Of a stretch of DNA of 64,000 nt, positions 9,414 through 17,950 are shown in pieces. The notes under the pieces were generated by a model. It was not told where the DNA came from. It was given only the letters and a program-made list of their open reading frames with translations, and did no database searches. Each line of letters begins with the position of its first letter. Position 1 is the stretch's first letter. The translations under genes and the position numbers were made by a program. The stretch is from Lentzea californiensis (lineage in GTDB: Bacteria > Actinomycetota > Actinomycetes > Mycobacteriales > Pseudonocardiaceae): positions 124,001 to 188,000 of the forward strand of contig NZ_JANBBE010000007.1 in NCBI RefSeq assembly GCF_024648825.1. Reading direction: 5' to 3'.

Positions 9414-10259
9414 ATGAGCACCACGTTGCGCAGGCCCGCGCTCTCGCCTTCCCGGGCAGGGGACTTCAAGCAGTGCCCGCTGCTCTACCGGTTCCGCGCG
9501 GTCGACCGGCTGCCGGAGAGGCCGACGAAGGCGCAGGTGCGCGGCACGGTGGTGCACGCGGTGCTGGAAGACCTGTTCGCACTGCCCGCGGCCGAGCGGG
9601 TGCCCGACCGCGCGCGTTCGATGATCACACCGGCCTGGGAGCGGGTGAAGGCCGAGCGCCCGGAGTTCGCCACGCTGTTCGAGGTCGAGGGCAGCGAGGA
9701 GGAGGCGGAGTGGCTGGAATCCGCCACGAAGCTGCTCGACGGCTACTTCGGCCTGGAGGACCCGAGGCGCCTGGAACCGGAGTCGCGCGAGCTGCTGGTG
9801 GAGTCCGAGCTGCCGTCCGGCGTGCTGCTGCGCGGCTACATCGACCGGGTGGACGTCGCCCCGACGGGTGAGATCCGCGTCGTGGACTACAAGACCGGCG
9901 CCGCGCCCCGCCAGATCGGCGAGGCGAAGGCGTTGTTCCAGATGAAGTTCTACGCCCTGGTGCTGTGGAAGCTGCGCGGCGTCGTCCCCCGCCAGCTGCG
10001 CCTGATGTACCTCGCCGACCGCCAGGCCCTCGCCTACACCCCGGACGAGTCCGAGCTCGCCCGCTTCGAGCGCACGCTCGACGCGATCTGGCAGGCCATC
10101 ATGCGCGCCGCGCCGACGGGCGACTTCCGCCCCAACCCCAGCCGCCTGTGCGACTACTGCGACCACAAGGCCTTCTGCCCGGCGTTCGACGGCACCCCGC
10201 CGCCCTACCCGGGCTGGCCGGAGCCGGACGACACCGAGCCCCTCCAGGACCGCGACTGA
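9414..10259 (+). CDS. RecB-family PD-(D/E)XK nuclease with 4Fe-4S cysteines
   Basis: A 281-residue Cas4/RecB-type exonuclease. Motifs in order: SPSRAGDFKQCPLLYRFRAVD with the first cluster Cys, GTVVHAVLEDLF (motif I His), RGYIDRVD and IRVVDYKTG (motifs II and III with catalytic Asp and Lys), and a terminal CDYCDHKAFCPAF providing three more cysteines, the AddB/Cas4 iron-sulfur pattern. ATG 9414 is chosen over ATG 9369 because it falls at the expected start point of the upstream promoter. It corresponds to Rv2119 in the conserved block and the promoter suggests induction by DNA damage. Confidence 0.93.
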   Translation: MSTTLRRPALSPSRAGDFKQCPLLYRFRAVDRLPERPTKAQVRGTVVHAVLEDLFALPAAERVPDRARSMITPAWERVKAERPEFATLFEVEGSEEEAEWLESATKLLDGYFGLEDPRRLEPESRELLVESELPSGVLLRGYIDRVDVAPTGEIRVVDYKTGAAPRQIGEAKALFQMKFYALVLWKLRGVVPRQLRLMYLADRQALAYTPDESELARFERTLDAIWQAIMRAAPTGDFRPNPSRLCDYCDHKAFCPAFDGTPPPYPGWPEPDDTEPLQDRD

Positions 10260-11029
10260 TGCCGGCCTTCTACCTGCCGCTGGGCGGCGACACGTTCCGC
10301 TCCACCGACCACACCGTCGGCCCGTGGGGCCCGGACAGCCAGCACCTCGGCCCGCCCTCGGCGTTGCTGGTGCGGTCGCTGCTCGCTCTGGGCAACCCGT
10401 CGTCGGCCTTGGCACGCGTCACGTTCGAGGTGCTGGGCCCCGTCCCGGTGGCCGACCTGACGGTGTCCACTTCGGTCGAACGCCCCGGCCGCTCGGTAGA
10501 ACTGCTGGCGGCCTCCCTGTCCCACGAGGGCCGCACCGTGCTCACGGCGCGAGCGTGGCGCATCGTGACCTCGGACACGGCTTCGGTGGCGGGCGGCGAG
10601 GTTCCCGCACTGGCACCACCCGAGTCCGCCGTGCCGATGGAGGTCCCCGACCACTGGGGCGGCGGCTACCTGGCCGCGGTCGAATGGCTTTCCGTGTCCG
10701 GCGGCATCTTCACTCCGGGCGACGCCCAGGTGTGGGCCCGCCCGCGCGTGGCCGTGGTGGAGGGTTCCGAGCCGTCACCGGAAGAACTGCTGTTCGCCGT
10801 GGTCGACTCGGCGAGCGGCGTCTCGTCCCGTGTGGACATTCGCAAGTGGTACGCCATCAACACCGACCTGACCGTCCACCTGCACCGCCGCCCCGTCGGC
10901 GAGTGGGTCGGCATGGACGCGCGGACGACCATCGGGCCGGACGGCGTCGGGCTCGCGACCAGCGTGGTGCACGACGTGGCCGGGCCGGTGGGCACGACGG
11001 CGCAGGCGCTGTTCGTCCGCGAACGCTGA
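10259..11029 (+). CDS. Thioesterase family protein (double hotdog, TesB-like)
   Basis: A 256-residue protein that looks like two hotdog folds in one chain. The first has FRSTDHTVGPWGPDSQHLGPPSALL and RVTFEVLGPVPVADL; the second has VDIRKWYAINTDLTVHLHR and MDARTTIGPDGVGLATS, as in acyl-CoA thioesterases of the 4HBT_3/TesB type. It would hydrolyse an acyl-CoA of unknown chain. Its ATG shares one base with the nuclease stop (tgATG), so the two are coupled, a pairing for which I see no biochemical reason. Confidence 0.85.
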   Translation: MPAFYLPLGGDTFRSTDHTVGPWGPDSQHLGPPSALLVRSLLALGNPSSALARVTFEVLGPVPVADLTVSTSVERPGRSVELLAASLSHEGRTVLTARAWRIVTSDTASVAGGEVPALAPPESAVPMEVPDHWGGGYLAAVEWLSVSGGIFTPGDAQVWARPRVAVVEGSEPSPEELLFAVVDSASGVSSRVDIRKWYAINTDLTVHLHRRPVGEWVGMDARTTIGPDGVGLATSVVHDVAGPVGTTAQALFVRER

Positions 11030-11169
11030 TACCTCACAGGACACGCCTCAGTCGCAACCTCACCGGCAACCCCACTGATCGCGACGGCCCGCGATCACAG
11101 TCCCCTCCCGGGCGCTACCGCCGCACGCGTGCGGACAGCGAGGGTGGAAGCGGGGACCACCTCGGAGTC

Positions 11170-11301
11170 GTGTGGACGGGTTCCTTCGCCGTCGCGACGG
11201 CCTGCTGGATCATCGCCGTGCTCTACCCGGTCGCGTGCGGTGCGCCGGCCAGGCAGGGCCTGCCGTGCCGCAACACCTCGAACGGCGTGCTGTTCGGCTG
11301 A
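11170..11301 (+). CDS. Possible small membrane protein
   Basis: A 43-residue frame from GTG 11170 with one hydrophobic helix (SFAVATACWIIAVLYPVAC) and three cysteines. Third positions are GC-rich and the frame ends 29 bases before the phosphoribosyltransferase. There is only a weak ribosome site (CGGAG two bases before the GTG) and no known family. Confidence 0.35.
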   Translation: MWTGSFAVATACWIIAVLYPVACGAPARQGLPCRNTSNGVLFG

Positions 11302-11330
11302 GCCGGGAAGGGCGTAGCGTCAGCGGGACT

Positions 11331-11945
11331 GTGAAGAGGTTCGCGAACCGGCAGGAAGCGGGCCGCGCCCTCGCCGCGCGACTCGCGGACCTCCCCTGGC
11401 ACGACCCGCTGGTCCTGGGCCTGCCCAGAGGCGGCGTCCCGGTGGCCAAGGAAGTAGCCAGGCACCTCAACGCCGAACTGGACGTGGTGGTGGCGCGCAA
11501 GATCGGCGCCCCGGGCCACCCCGAGTACGGCGTAGGCGCCGTCACCGCGGACAGCGAGCCCATCTACGACCCGGGAGTGCTCAGAGCCCTGCACCTCACC
11601 GAGGAGCAACTGGGCCGCGCCTGCGACGAGGAACGAGCCGAAGCCCGAAGGCGCACGACCCTCTACCGCGGCGACAAACCGCTCACCGTCGAGGACCGCG
11701 ACGTCATCCTCGTGGACGACGGCCTGGCCACCGGCGTCACGGCCAGAGCAGCGCTCCACTGGATCGCCAGACGCGAACCCAGGAGCGTCACCCTGGCGGT
11801 TCCGGTAGCCGCGAGGGACTCCCTCAAGACGTTCAGGACGAGAGTGATCGCCGTCCTCACGCCGAAGCACTTCCAGGCCGTGAGCCGCTGGTACGAGAGC
11901 TTCGATCAGACCACGGACGAAGAGGTGCTCAAGGCGCTCTCGTAG
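11331..11945 (+). CDS. Phosphoribosyltransferase family protein
   Basis: A 204-residue type I PRTase-like protein. It has LVLGLPRGGVPVAKEVA near the N-terminus, KIGAPGHPEYGVGAV, and the PRPP-binding loop VILVDDGLATGVTARAAL. This subfamily often accompanies dienelactone-hydrolase-like domains or stress operons and its substrate is undefined. The GTG at 11331 is chosen because the conserved family start follows at once; the longer frame covers the small ORF upstream. The last 40 bases overlap the converging monooxygenase-like gene. Confidence 0.88.
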   Translation: MKRFANRQEAGRALAARLADLPWHDPLVLGLPRGGVPVAKEVARHLNAELDVVVARKIGAPGHPEYGVGAVTADSEPIYDPGVLRALHLTEEQLGRACDEERAEARRRTTLYRGDKPLTVEDRDVILVDDGLATGVTARAALHWIARREPRSVTLAVPVAARDSLKTFRTRVIAVLTPKHFQAVSRWYESFDQTTDEEVLKALS

Positions 11946-12217
11946 TGCGACACGACCGGGAACGGCGAGTAGAAGCGGTGCAGCAGCTCAGACCACCGCG
12001 CGTACGAAGGCCCCTGCCGGAAGCCCACCGTGTGCGACTCGACCGTGTCCCAGCGCACGAGCAGCAGGTAGCGCGACGGCGTGTCCAGGCACCGCAGCAG
12101 TTCGAGGCCGCGGAAGCCCGGCGAGGCGGAGATCAGCTCCCGCGCCTCGCCGAACGCCCACTCGAACTCCTCGGCCGAACCCGGCAGCACGTCCAGCAGG
12201 GCGTGCTCCGTGATCAC
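11906..12217 (-). CDS. Antibiotic biosynthesis monooxygenase (ABM) domain protein
   Basis: A 103-residue ferredoxin-like dimeric alpha-beta barrel protein ([63 protein letters not shown]). These small proteins are haem-independent oxygenases or just ligand binders; nothing shows which. GTG 12217 overlaps the hisG stop by four bases, so it is the third gene of a hisE-hisG operon. Its 3' end runs 40 bases into the converging phosphoribosyltransferase gene. Confidence 0.85.
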   Translation of the reverse strand: MITEHALLDVLPGSAEEFEWAFGEARELISASPGFRGLELLRCLDTPSRYLLLVRWDTVESHTVGFRQGPSYARWSELLHRFYSPFPVVSHYESALSTSSSVV

Positions 12218-13074
12218 AGCCGGCAGAACCTGATGTCCGAGGCCAGCACGGCCTTGGCACCGATGGCGGCCAGCTCGTCCATCACCTTGTTCGCCTCCTT
12301 GCGCGACACCATCGCCCGCACGGCCGACCACTCCGGGTTGGCCAGCGGCGCGACGGTCGGTGACTCCAGGCCCGGGGTCAGCGCGATCGCGGCGTCGAGG
12401 AGCGAACGCGGGCAGTCGTAGTCGAGCATCAGGTACTGCTGCGCGAACACGACGCCCTGCAGGCGAGCTGTCAGCTGCTTCTTGGCCGCGGTGACCTCGG
12501 AGCCGTTGCGGTGGATCAGGATCGCCTCGGACTCGCAGATCGGGTCGCCGAACGGCACCAGGTCGTGCTGCTTGAGAGTCCGGCCCGAGCCCACGACGTC
12601 GGCGATCAGGTCGGCCACGCCCAGCTGGATCGAGATCTCCACGGCGCCGTCGAGACGGATCACCTGCGCGGTGATGCCACGGGCCTTGAGGTCGCGGCCC
12701 ACGAGCTTCGGGTACGCGGTGGCCAGGCGCTTGCCTTCGAGGTCGGAGACCTTCCAGTCCGTGCCGCGAGGCCCGGCGTAGCGGAAGGTCGACGAGCCGA
12801 AGCCCAGCGCCAGCAGCTCCTCGACGGAGGAGCCGTTGTCGTCGGCGCCCGAGTCGGCGGCCAGGTCGCGGCCGGTGATGCCGAGGTCGAGGTCGCCGGA
12901 CGCCACGTAGATCGCGATGTCCTTGGGACGCAGGAAGAAGAACTCGACCTCGTTGTTGTTGTCGAGCACGGTCAGGTCACGCGGCTCGTGCCGCTGCCGG
13001 TAACCGGCCTCGGTGAGCATGGCGGAGGCGCGTTCAGCGAGCGCGCCCTTGTTCGGGACTGCTACGCGCAGCAT
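12214..13074 (-). CDS. hisG: ATP phosphoribosyltransferase HisG (long form)
   Basis: A 286-residue enzyme for the first step of histidine synthesis, joining ATP and PRPP. It is the long HisG with a C-terminal regulatory ACT-like domain (about 215-286), so no HisZ is needed and histidine feedback is expected. Seen: [12 protein letters not shown] start, DLGITGRDL, and the PRPP loop region [13 protein letters not shown]. The ATG at 13074 is 15 bases after the hisE stop. The pair hisE-hisG is the order of M. tuberculosis Rv2122c-Rv2121c. Confidence 0.97.
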   Translation of the reverse strand: MLRVAVPNKGALAERASAMLTEAGYRQRHEPRDLTVLDNNNEVEFFFLRPKDIAIYVASGDLDLGITGRDLAADSGADDNGSSVEELLALGFGSSTFRYAGPRGTDWKVSDLEGKRLATAYPKLVGRDLKARGITAQVIRLDGAVEISIQLGVADLIADVVGSGRTLKQHDLVPFGDPICESEAILIHRNGSEVTAAKKQLTARLQGVVFAQQYLMLDYDCPRSLLDAAIALTPGLESPTVAPLANPEWSAVRAMVSRKEANKVMDELAAIGAKAVLASDIRFCRL

Positions 13075-13088
13075 GTGAAAGTCTTCCG

Positions 13089-13352
13089 TCAGAGGTACTT
13101 GTAGACGTCTTCGAGCGTGAGGCCACGGCCCAGCATGAGCACCTGGAGGCGGTAGAGCAGCTGCGAGATCTCCTCGGAGAGCTTCTCGTCGGACTCGTAC
13201 TCGGCGGCGATCCAGACTTCGCCCGCCTCCTCCAGGACCTTCTTCCCCTGCGCATGGACCCCGGCCTCGAGCGCAGCGACGGTGCCGGATCCCTCCGGCT
13301 TGGTGGCGGCTCGTTCGGTCAGTTCGGCGAACAGGGAATCGAAGGTCTTCAC
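13089..13352 (-). CDS. hisE: Phosphoribosyl-ATP pyrophosphatase HisE
   Basis: An 87-residue all-alpha MazG-like enzyme that hydrolyses PR-ATP to PR-AMP, step two of histidine synthesis. Seen: [27 protein letters not shown] (metal-binding EExxE type motif) and [18 protein letters not shown] 13352 has GGGAGGA ten bases upstream; an ATG six codons earlier is possible but has no site. It is the first gene of the hisE-hisG-ABM operon. The TnpB element lies directly upstream. Confidence 0.95.
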   Translation of the reverse strand: MKTFDSLFAELTERAATKPEGSGTVAALEAGVHAQGKKVLEEAGEVWIAAEYESDEKLSEEISQLLYRLQVLMLGRGLTLEDVYKYL

Positions 13353-13428
13353 GGCACGACATCCTCCCATCCCGGCGGCCCCAGTCCACACCGCGGTGGC
13401 ATCTGTCCCAGGCGATGGACTTGACTTT

Positions 13429-13450
13429 CTCCTCACCCGCGGGCGAGGAG
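13429..13450 (-). ncRNA. Hairpin at the 3' end of tnpB, likely part of the omega RNA
   Basis: On the minus strand the hairpin follows the tnpB stop by 26 bases and is followed by AAAGTCAAG. In studied TnpB systems the guide RNA overlaps the end of tnpB, folds a terminal hairpin and continues into flanking DNA as the guide. If that holds, the guide would begin around 13419 and read toward hisE. The exact RNA ends cannot be fixed by eye. Confidence 0.4.
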
Positions 13451-13476
13451 CCCCGTCCGACTCATGTCGAACACCA

Positions 13477-14682
13477 TCAGGCGCGCCTCACGACACGGGG
13501 TTCCTGCTTCACAGCTGACAGCGGAAGGGCGAACCCTCGCCGTCTCACATCAGCTCCACAGGCATCGCCCGAGACTTGCCGGGCTACGGCTCGACCAGCC
13601 GCAAGGATGTTCTTCGCCGCGTTGAGGTCCCGGTCGTGCCGGGTGCGACAGTTCGGACACGTCCAGTGTCGAACGGACAGACTGAGCTCAGCCAGCAGAT
13701 GTCCGCAGGCTGAACACGTTTTGGTGCTGGGACACCAGCGATCGACGATCAGGAGCGTCCGTCCGGCGCGATGCGCCTTGTACTGCAGGATCGCCCGGAA
13801 CTCGCCCCACGCCACGTCGCTGATCGCGCGGGCCATCCGCCGGTTCCGAACCATGTTCGCAACCGCGAGATCCTCAATCGCGATGACATCAGCATCTCGG
13901 ACGAGGCGAGTACTGGTGCGATGCAGGAAATCGCGGCGAGCGTTGCAGACCTTGCGGTGCGCGGCAGCAACTCTTCGCTTGGCTTTGACGCGGTTGTTGG
14001 AGCCACGTTGTGCACGAGCCAGACGCCGCTGGTAGCGGGCGAGGTTGTGCACCTTGCGTTCCAGATGCCGAGGATTGGCGATCCGTTGGCCGTCGCTCGT
14101 GACGATGAAGTCCTTCACGCCGAGATCCAGACCGACGGCGTGGCCGGTAGCAGGCAGCGGCACAGGGTCGCTGGTGTCGATTGTGAACGTGACGTACCAG
14201 CGGTGGTCAGGCTCTCGCGCGACGACGACCATGCTCGGCTCGAGCGTGGCCAGATTCACCTGATCGAACGACCACACGAAGTGCATCGGCCCCGTGGTCT
14301 TGGCCAGGTGGAGCCGACCTTCGCGCATGCGGAAGGCCGAACGGGTGAAGTGCGCCGACTGCCGGCCCGTCCGCGACTTGAAGCGCGGGAACCGCGCGTG
14401 TCCGGCGAAGAAGTTCCGGTACGCGGTGTACTGGTGACGCAGCGTCTGCTGCAGAGGCACACAGGACACTTCGGACAAGAAGGCCAGGTCGTCGGTGCGC
14501 TTCCAGGCGGTGAGAGTGGCGTCGGTCTCCCGGTACGAGGTGGTCTTGCCCTCGGTGCGGTAACGATGCGACCGCTCCGCAAGAGTCTTGTTCCACACCA
14601 GTCGCACGCACCCGAAAGTACGGTTCAGCATCGCGATCTGGTCTGGGTCCGGATAGGCCCGGCATCGGTAGGCCGTCCTCAC
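13477..14682 (-). CDS. tnpB: TnpB RNA-guided nuclease (IS200/IS605 family)
   Basis: A 401-residue protein, ancestor-like relative of Cas12, that cuts DNA guided by an RNA from the element's right end. The three RuvC catalytic acids are present: Asp186 in GLDLGVKDF, Glu270 in VIAIEDLAV, and Asp350/Asp352 in [14 protein letters not shown] four-cysteine zinc finger (CSACG and CPNC) lies between motifs II and III. All domains look intact, so the nuclease may be active. The start is GTG 14682. It sits between hisE and an FhuF-like gene, and no transposase accompanies it. Confidence 0.95.
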   Translation of the reverse strand: MRTAYRCRAYPDPDQIAMLNRTFGCVRLVWNKTLAERSHRYRTEGKTTSYRETDATLTAWKRTDDLAFLSEVSCVPLQQTLRHQYTAYRNFFAGHARFPRFKSRTGRQSAHFTRSAFRMREGRLHLAKTTGPMHFVWSFDQVNLATLEPSMVVVAREPDHRWYVTFTIDTSDPVPLPATGHAVGLDLGVKDFIVTSDGQRIANPRHLERKVHNLARYQRRLARAQRGSNNRVKAKRRVAAAHRKVCNARRDFLHRTSTRLVRDADVIAIEDLAVANMVRNRRMARAISDVAWGEFRAILQYKAHRAGRTLLIVDRWCPSTKTCSACGHLLAELSLSVRHWTCPNCRTRHDRDLNAAKNILAAGRAVARQVSGDACGADVRRRGFALPLSAVKQEPRVVRRA

Positions 14683-14756
14683 GATCTCAAGCTAGCCGAC
14701 CGGCCTGCCCCGTGATCGGGCCTTCTGTGCCCGGCGAAGCGATTCCACTCGGTAGC

Positions 14757-15416
14757 GTGAACTTCGTGTCTGAGTTCGCCGAGGTACTCGAAGCGCTGCG
14801 CCGCGTGCGCGGGATCAACCCGTTCTTCGCCCTCGACGTGGGCAGGCCCGACGATTCCTGGCAGCCGGGAACGGCGCTCCTGGAGGGCCCGGCGCTCAAG
14901 ACCACGATCGACGCCATCGCCGACCGGTACAAAGCCGACGAACCACGCGTGGCGGCGAGCCTGTTCTTCCTCAGCTACACGGCACGGCTGCTCAGCCCGC
15001 TCACGGCCGCGAACATCCCCATCGACGTCCGTCCGGAGAACCTGTGGTGGCAGTACCACCCCGCGAACGGCCTGAGCGTCCGCATCGACCAGCCGCGACT
15101 GGGCCCAGGGGCCGCGGAGGCGCTCGAACCGGTGGTGGAAGCGATTCAGCAGGTCACGCCGGTGGCGCGCGGATTGTTGTGGGGCAACGCGATGTCGAAC
15201 ATCGCGGGCGCGCTGAAAATGGTTGTGCGCGCACGCATGCTCACCGAGGAGGAAGCGGAAGAACGGGGCGAACGGCTCATGAGCGCGCCGCCGTTCGAGC
15301 AGGCAGGAGAATTCCTGAGTTTTCCCGGCGAGGTCACTTTCCGGCGCAGGAGCTGTTGTCTCTACTACCGCGTCGCCGCAGGTGGGAAGTGTGGTGACTG
15401 TCCACTCGTGAAGTGA
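14757..15416 (+). CDS. FhuF-like (2Fe-2S) ferric reductase family protein
   Basis: A 219-residue protein ending in CCLYYRVAAGGKCGDCPLVK, the C-C-x10-C-x2-C iron-sulfur motif of FhuF-type siderophore reductases. The N-terminal part (ASLFFLSYTARLLSPLT, ENLWWQYHP) matches the family fold. FhuF proteins release iron by reducing ferric siderophores in the cytoplasm. Starts at GTG 14757 and GTG 14766 are both possible. No siderophore transport genes are nearby; the next gene group downstream imports cobalt. Confidence 0.85.
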   Translation: MNFVSEFAEVLEALRRVRGINPFFALDVGRPDDSWQPGTALLEGPALKTTIDAIADRYKADEPRVAASLFFLSYTARLLSPLTAANIPIDVRPENLWWQYHPANGLSVRIDQPRLGPGAAEALEPVVEAIQQVTPVARGLLWGNAMSNIAGALKMVVRARMLTEEEAEERGERLMSAPPFEQAGEFLSFPGEVTFRRRSCCLYYRVAAGGKCGDCPLVK

Positions 15417-15465
15417 GCAACGCAACAACTCTTATGGCCGGTTGTGCTTAACGGGCCGATCAACT

Positions 15466-15622
15466 TACGGTGCACGCGCCGCAGTGACGGGAAGCCGGTG
15501 AGAATCCGGCGCGGTCCTCGCCACTGTGACCGGGAAGCGATCCCCGCCGAGCACGTCACTGGTCCCCGCCGGGACTGGGAAGACGCGGGGGCAGCGTTGA
15601 TCCGGGAGTCAGGAGACCGGCT
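15466..15622 (+). promoter_or_regulatory. Cobalamin (B12) riboswitch
   Basis: The leader of cbtB contains the conserved cobalamin-aptamer landmarks in order: GGTGCACG at 15469, GGGAAGCCGGTGAGAATCC at about 15489, the B12-box core GCCACTGTGACCGGGAAGC at about 15520, CCACTGG-like and CTGGGAAGACG at about 15575, and GAGTCAGGAGACCGGC at 15606-15621. A GCGGCGCCGC dyad and the ribosome site follow, so adenosylcobalamin probably blocks expression of the cobalt importer. Confidence 0.93.
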
Positions 15623-15672
15623 GCGGCGCCGCAAGGAGAGTTGACCTTCCACGAGGTATGGAGGAGCCCGTC

Positions 15673-15861
15673 ATGACGAGCCCCGCAGCAAGCCTGTCCG
15701 CCGTCCGCGTGCCCAAATGGGCCTTCGCCGTCTCAGTGCTCGGCCTGATCGTCACCTACCTGGTCCTGCAGGAGAACGGCCTCGCGCTCGGCGCGAGTTC
15801 CGGGTTGCTGCACGAGTTCTTCCACGACGGCCGCCACGCCCTCGGCGTCCCCTGCCACTGA
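15673..15861 (+). CDS. cbtB: CbtB, cobalt transporter small subunit
   Basis: A 62-residue membrane protein with one helix (WAFAVSVLGLIVTYLVLQENG) and the conserved His-rich tail LLHEFFHDGRHALGVPCH, proposed to bind Co(II). With CbtA it forms a riboswitch-controlled cobalt importer. ATG 15673 has GGAGGAG at 15659-15665, which overlaps the earlier in-frame ATG 15658, so the later start is preferred. Confidence 0.93.
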   Translation: MTSPAASLSAVRVPKWAFAVSVLGLIVTYLVLQENGLALGASSGLLHEFFHDGRHALGVPCH

Positions 15862-15882
15862 TCAGACCCACCGGTCGAGCAG

Positions 15883-16638
15883 ATGACGACGTACAAGTCC
15901 CTTGCGCTGCGCGGAGTCGCGGCCGGCGGCATCGCCGGTGTCGCGTCCGCGCTGGTGCAGCTCCTGGTGACCGAGATCCCGATTCGTGCCGCGCTCGCGG
16001 TCGAAGAGGCACGGGCACCCGCCGGTGAGGAAGCCGGCCACTCGCACGGCGGCGAAGAAGAGCTCGTCAGCCGTGGCGCCCAGGTCGTGGGCGGCATGCT
16101 CGGCGTGGTGATCGTCGGCATCGCGGTGGGCCTGGTGTTCGCCACGGCCTACGCGCTGTCGAAGCGCTGGTTCACCGGCAGCACGCCGTTCAGCCGCAGC
16201 TTCGCGTTCGGTGCCGCGGTGTTCGGTGCCGTGGCGCTGCTGCCGTGGCTCAAGTACCCAGCCAACCCGCCTGGCGTGGGCGACCCGGAGACGGTGAACT
16301 ACCGGACCGCGCTCTACCTCGGTGTGGTGGTGGCCGGTCTGGTGATCGTGTGGGGCGCCAGCTGGCTCGCCGAGCAGCTGCGCGCGCAGTCGCAGCCGGT
16401 GCGGACGACGGCCGTGCTCCTCGCGGTGGCCGCGGCCACCGCGGTGGTGCTGCTGGCGTTCCCCGCGCCGCCGGACACGATCCCCGCGGACATGCCCGTG
16501 AACGTGCTGTGGCAGTTCCGCCTCAGCTCGCTCGCCCAGCTCGCCACGCTCTACGTCGGCATCGGCGTGGTGTTCGGCCTGTTGATCGACCCGGCCACGC
16601 GCAGGGTCAAGGCCTCCGAGAAGGCCGCAGTCGCGTGA
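15883..16638 (+). CDS. cbtA: CbtA, cobalt transporter integral membrane subunit
   Basis: A 251-residue protein with about six membrane segments (GVAAGGIAGVASALVQLL, VVGGMLGVVIVGIAVGLVFA, SFAFGAAVFGAVALLPWLKYP, LYLGVVVAGLVIVWGASWL and two more). The loop HSHGGEEE after the first helix could bind metal. WLKYPANPPGVGDPETV is a family hallmark. It lies 21 bases after cbtB under the same riboswitch and is closed by a strong terminator. It would supply cobalt for B12, needed by MetH nearby. Confidence 0.93.
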   Translation: MTTYKSLALRGVAAGGIAGVASALVQLLVTEIPIRAALAVEEARAPAGEEAGHSHGGEEELVSRGAQVVGGMLGVVIVGIAVGLVFATAYALSKRWFTGSTPFSRSFAFGAAVFGAVALLPWLKYPANPPGVGDPETVNYRTALYLGVVVAGLVIVWGASWLAEQLRAQSQPVRTTAVLLAVAAATAVVLLAFPAPPDTIPADMPVNVLWQFRLSSLAQLATLYVGIGVVFGLLIDPATRRVKASEKAAVA

Positions 16639-16674
16639 CGGTGTGGGGTGGCCGCGAGGCCACCCCACACCGTC
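16637..16674 (+). terminator. Terminator of the cbtBA operon, 17-bp perfect stem
   Basis: GACGGTGTGGGGTGGCC at 16637-16653 pairs fully with 16658-16674 around GCGA. It overlaps the cbtA stop. Confidence 0.92.
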
Positions 16675-16751
16675 GTCGGCCGGTGGGTTCCGCCCAGCGA
16701 CACCCACTACAGCTCGTAACGTCGGCAGTGCCGGTGCGGCATCATGGCGCC

Positions 16752-17297
16752 ATGACGGAGAACGGTCTTCAGCCGTGGGAACGCATCCAAGACTGGTTGC
16801 ACGTCAACGCATCCCGCACTTTCGACCAGATCACCGCCGGATCCGGCGCAACGGGCTTCTGAAGTCTCGCCGCGGCGGAAAATCTGATTCCGACGCGATA
16901 CACCCCGTTGTCCTCGGAGGACTCCCAGCGAGAGCAAACCCGGAAGCGGACCGAACTCGAAACAGAGGCGGAACCGGCGGGCACGACGTCGGGGATCTTC
17001 CTCGGCGAATTCGTTCCCATCGCCGCGGACGGCATGGGTGACTACCTGCTCGTCGACGAACGGCCGGGGCCGGAGTCCGGGTGCGTCCGCGAGTGGGACG
17101 TGGACGAGGGCAGCCGGCTGCCTTCCCTGTGGCCGAGTCTGGACGCGATGCTCACCGACATCGCGCACTCACTCGACACCGGCGAACCGGCTCTCCACTG
17201 GCACGCGGACGCCGCCAGGGCCAAGTTCTTCTTGGTCTCCGTCTACGTGCCCGAAGTGCACGACGCCAGGCTGAGCTGGCAGCGGTCGCGGACCTAG
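16752..17297 (+). pseudogene. Broken SMI1/KNR4 (SUKH) family gene
   Basis: From ATG 16752 a frame reads MTENGLQPWERIQDWLHVNA, the family start, and stops at 16862 after 36 codons. A second frame, entering near 16875, reads AENLIPTRYTPLSSEDSQRE and goes on with FLGEFVPIAADGMGDYLLVD to 17297, the conserved C-terminal half. The middle of the fold, normally about 45 residues with the LPxDL and HDG motifs, is missing, so an internal deletion with frameshift is likely. SUKH proteins are often immunity proteins against secreted toxins. The end overlaps the HAD gene by four bases tail to tail. The C-terminal part may still be translated from an internal start. Confidence 0.65.
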
Positions 17298-17950
17298 AGG
17301 GCCTTCAGCACCTCGACGTCCACGCCCACGAGCGAGTCGCGGAAGATCCGCCGCTCCCCCGCCTCGACCTCGACGTCGCACGGCACGACCAGCACGGTGC
17401 ACCCGGCGGCGACGGCCGCGGCCACCCCGGTCGGCGAGTCCTCGATCGCGACGCACCGGGCCGCGTCCACGCCCAGCAGGCGGGCCGCCTTCAGGTACGG
17501 CTCGGGCAGCGGCTTGTTCAGCCCGTCCACCTCGTCGCCGCACACGGTCACGTCGAACAGGTCCCGCCCGATCGTGTCCAGCGCGACCTCGGTCAGCGAG
17601 CGCTCGGTCGACGTCACCAACGCCATCGGCACGCCCGACTCGCGCACGGCCCGCAGCGCCTCCTGGGCCCCCGGACGCCACGGCAGGCCGGTGCGGAACA
17701 CCTCTTCGGTGCGGCGTGAGATCCACGCGGCGCCGTCGGCCATGTCGGCCTCGGTGGGTTCGATGCCGACGTCGGCGAACAGCAGGCGCATGGTGGTGGG
17801 CACGTTGCTGCCGACCATGCGCTCACGGGTCTCCAGTGACAGGACGCCGCCAAGCTTCTCCGCGTACTCGTAGAGCGGGATGTCCCACAGCTTCTCGGAG
17901 TCCAGCAGCGTGCCGTCCATGTCCCACAGGACAGCCTGCAAGTCAGACAT
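17294..17950 (-). CDS. HAD-superfamily hydrolase (beta-phosphoglucomutase-like)
   Basis: A 218-residue phosphatase or mutase with all four HAD motifs: AVLWDMDGTLLDSE (nucleophile and acid Asp), ALVTSTER (motif II Thr), NKPLPEPYLKAA (motif III Lys) and VAIEDSPTGVAAAVAAG (motif IV). The helical cap lies between motifs I and II. The substrate is unknown. ATG 17950 overlaps the metH stop by eight bases, so it is translated from the metH message, as in many actinobacteria. Confidence 0.93.
   Translation of the reverse strand: MSDLQAVLWDMDGTLLDSEKLWDIPLYEYAEKLGGVLSLETRERMVGSNVPTTMRLLFADVGIEPTEADMADGAAWISRRTEEVFRTGLPWRPGAQEALRAVRESGVPMALVTSTERSLTEVALDTIGRDLFDVTVCGDEVDGLNKPLPEPYLKAARLLGVDAARCVAIEDSPTGVAAAVAAGCTVLVVPCDVEVEAGERRIFRDSLVGVDVEVLKAL

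Larger units (their letters stand above)
13420..14700 (-). mobile_element. IS200/IS605-type element carrying only tnpB
   Basis: The segment consists of a tnpB gene and a short 3' region with a 10-bp hairpin at 13429-13450 (CTCCTCACCC-GC-GGGCGAGGAG with one G-U pair), the usual right-end structure and omega-RNA scaffold. No tnpA is present on either side, so this is either a non-autonomous element or a stranded copy. Borders are approximate: the right end is placed just past the hairpin near AGTCAA (minus strand) and the left end just upstream of the tnpB start. Codon usage is slightly less GC-biased than in neighbours. Confidence 0.7.
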
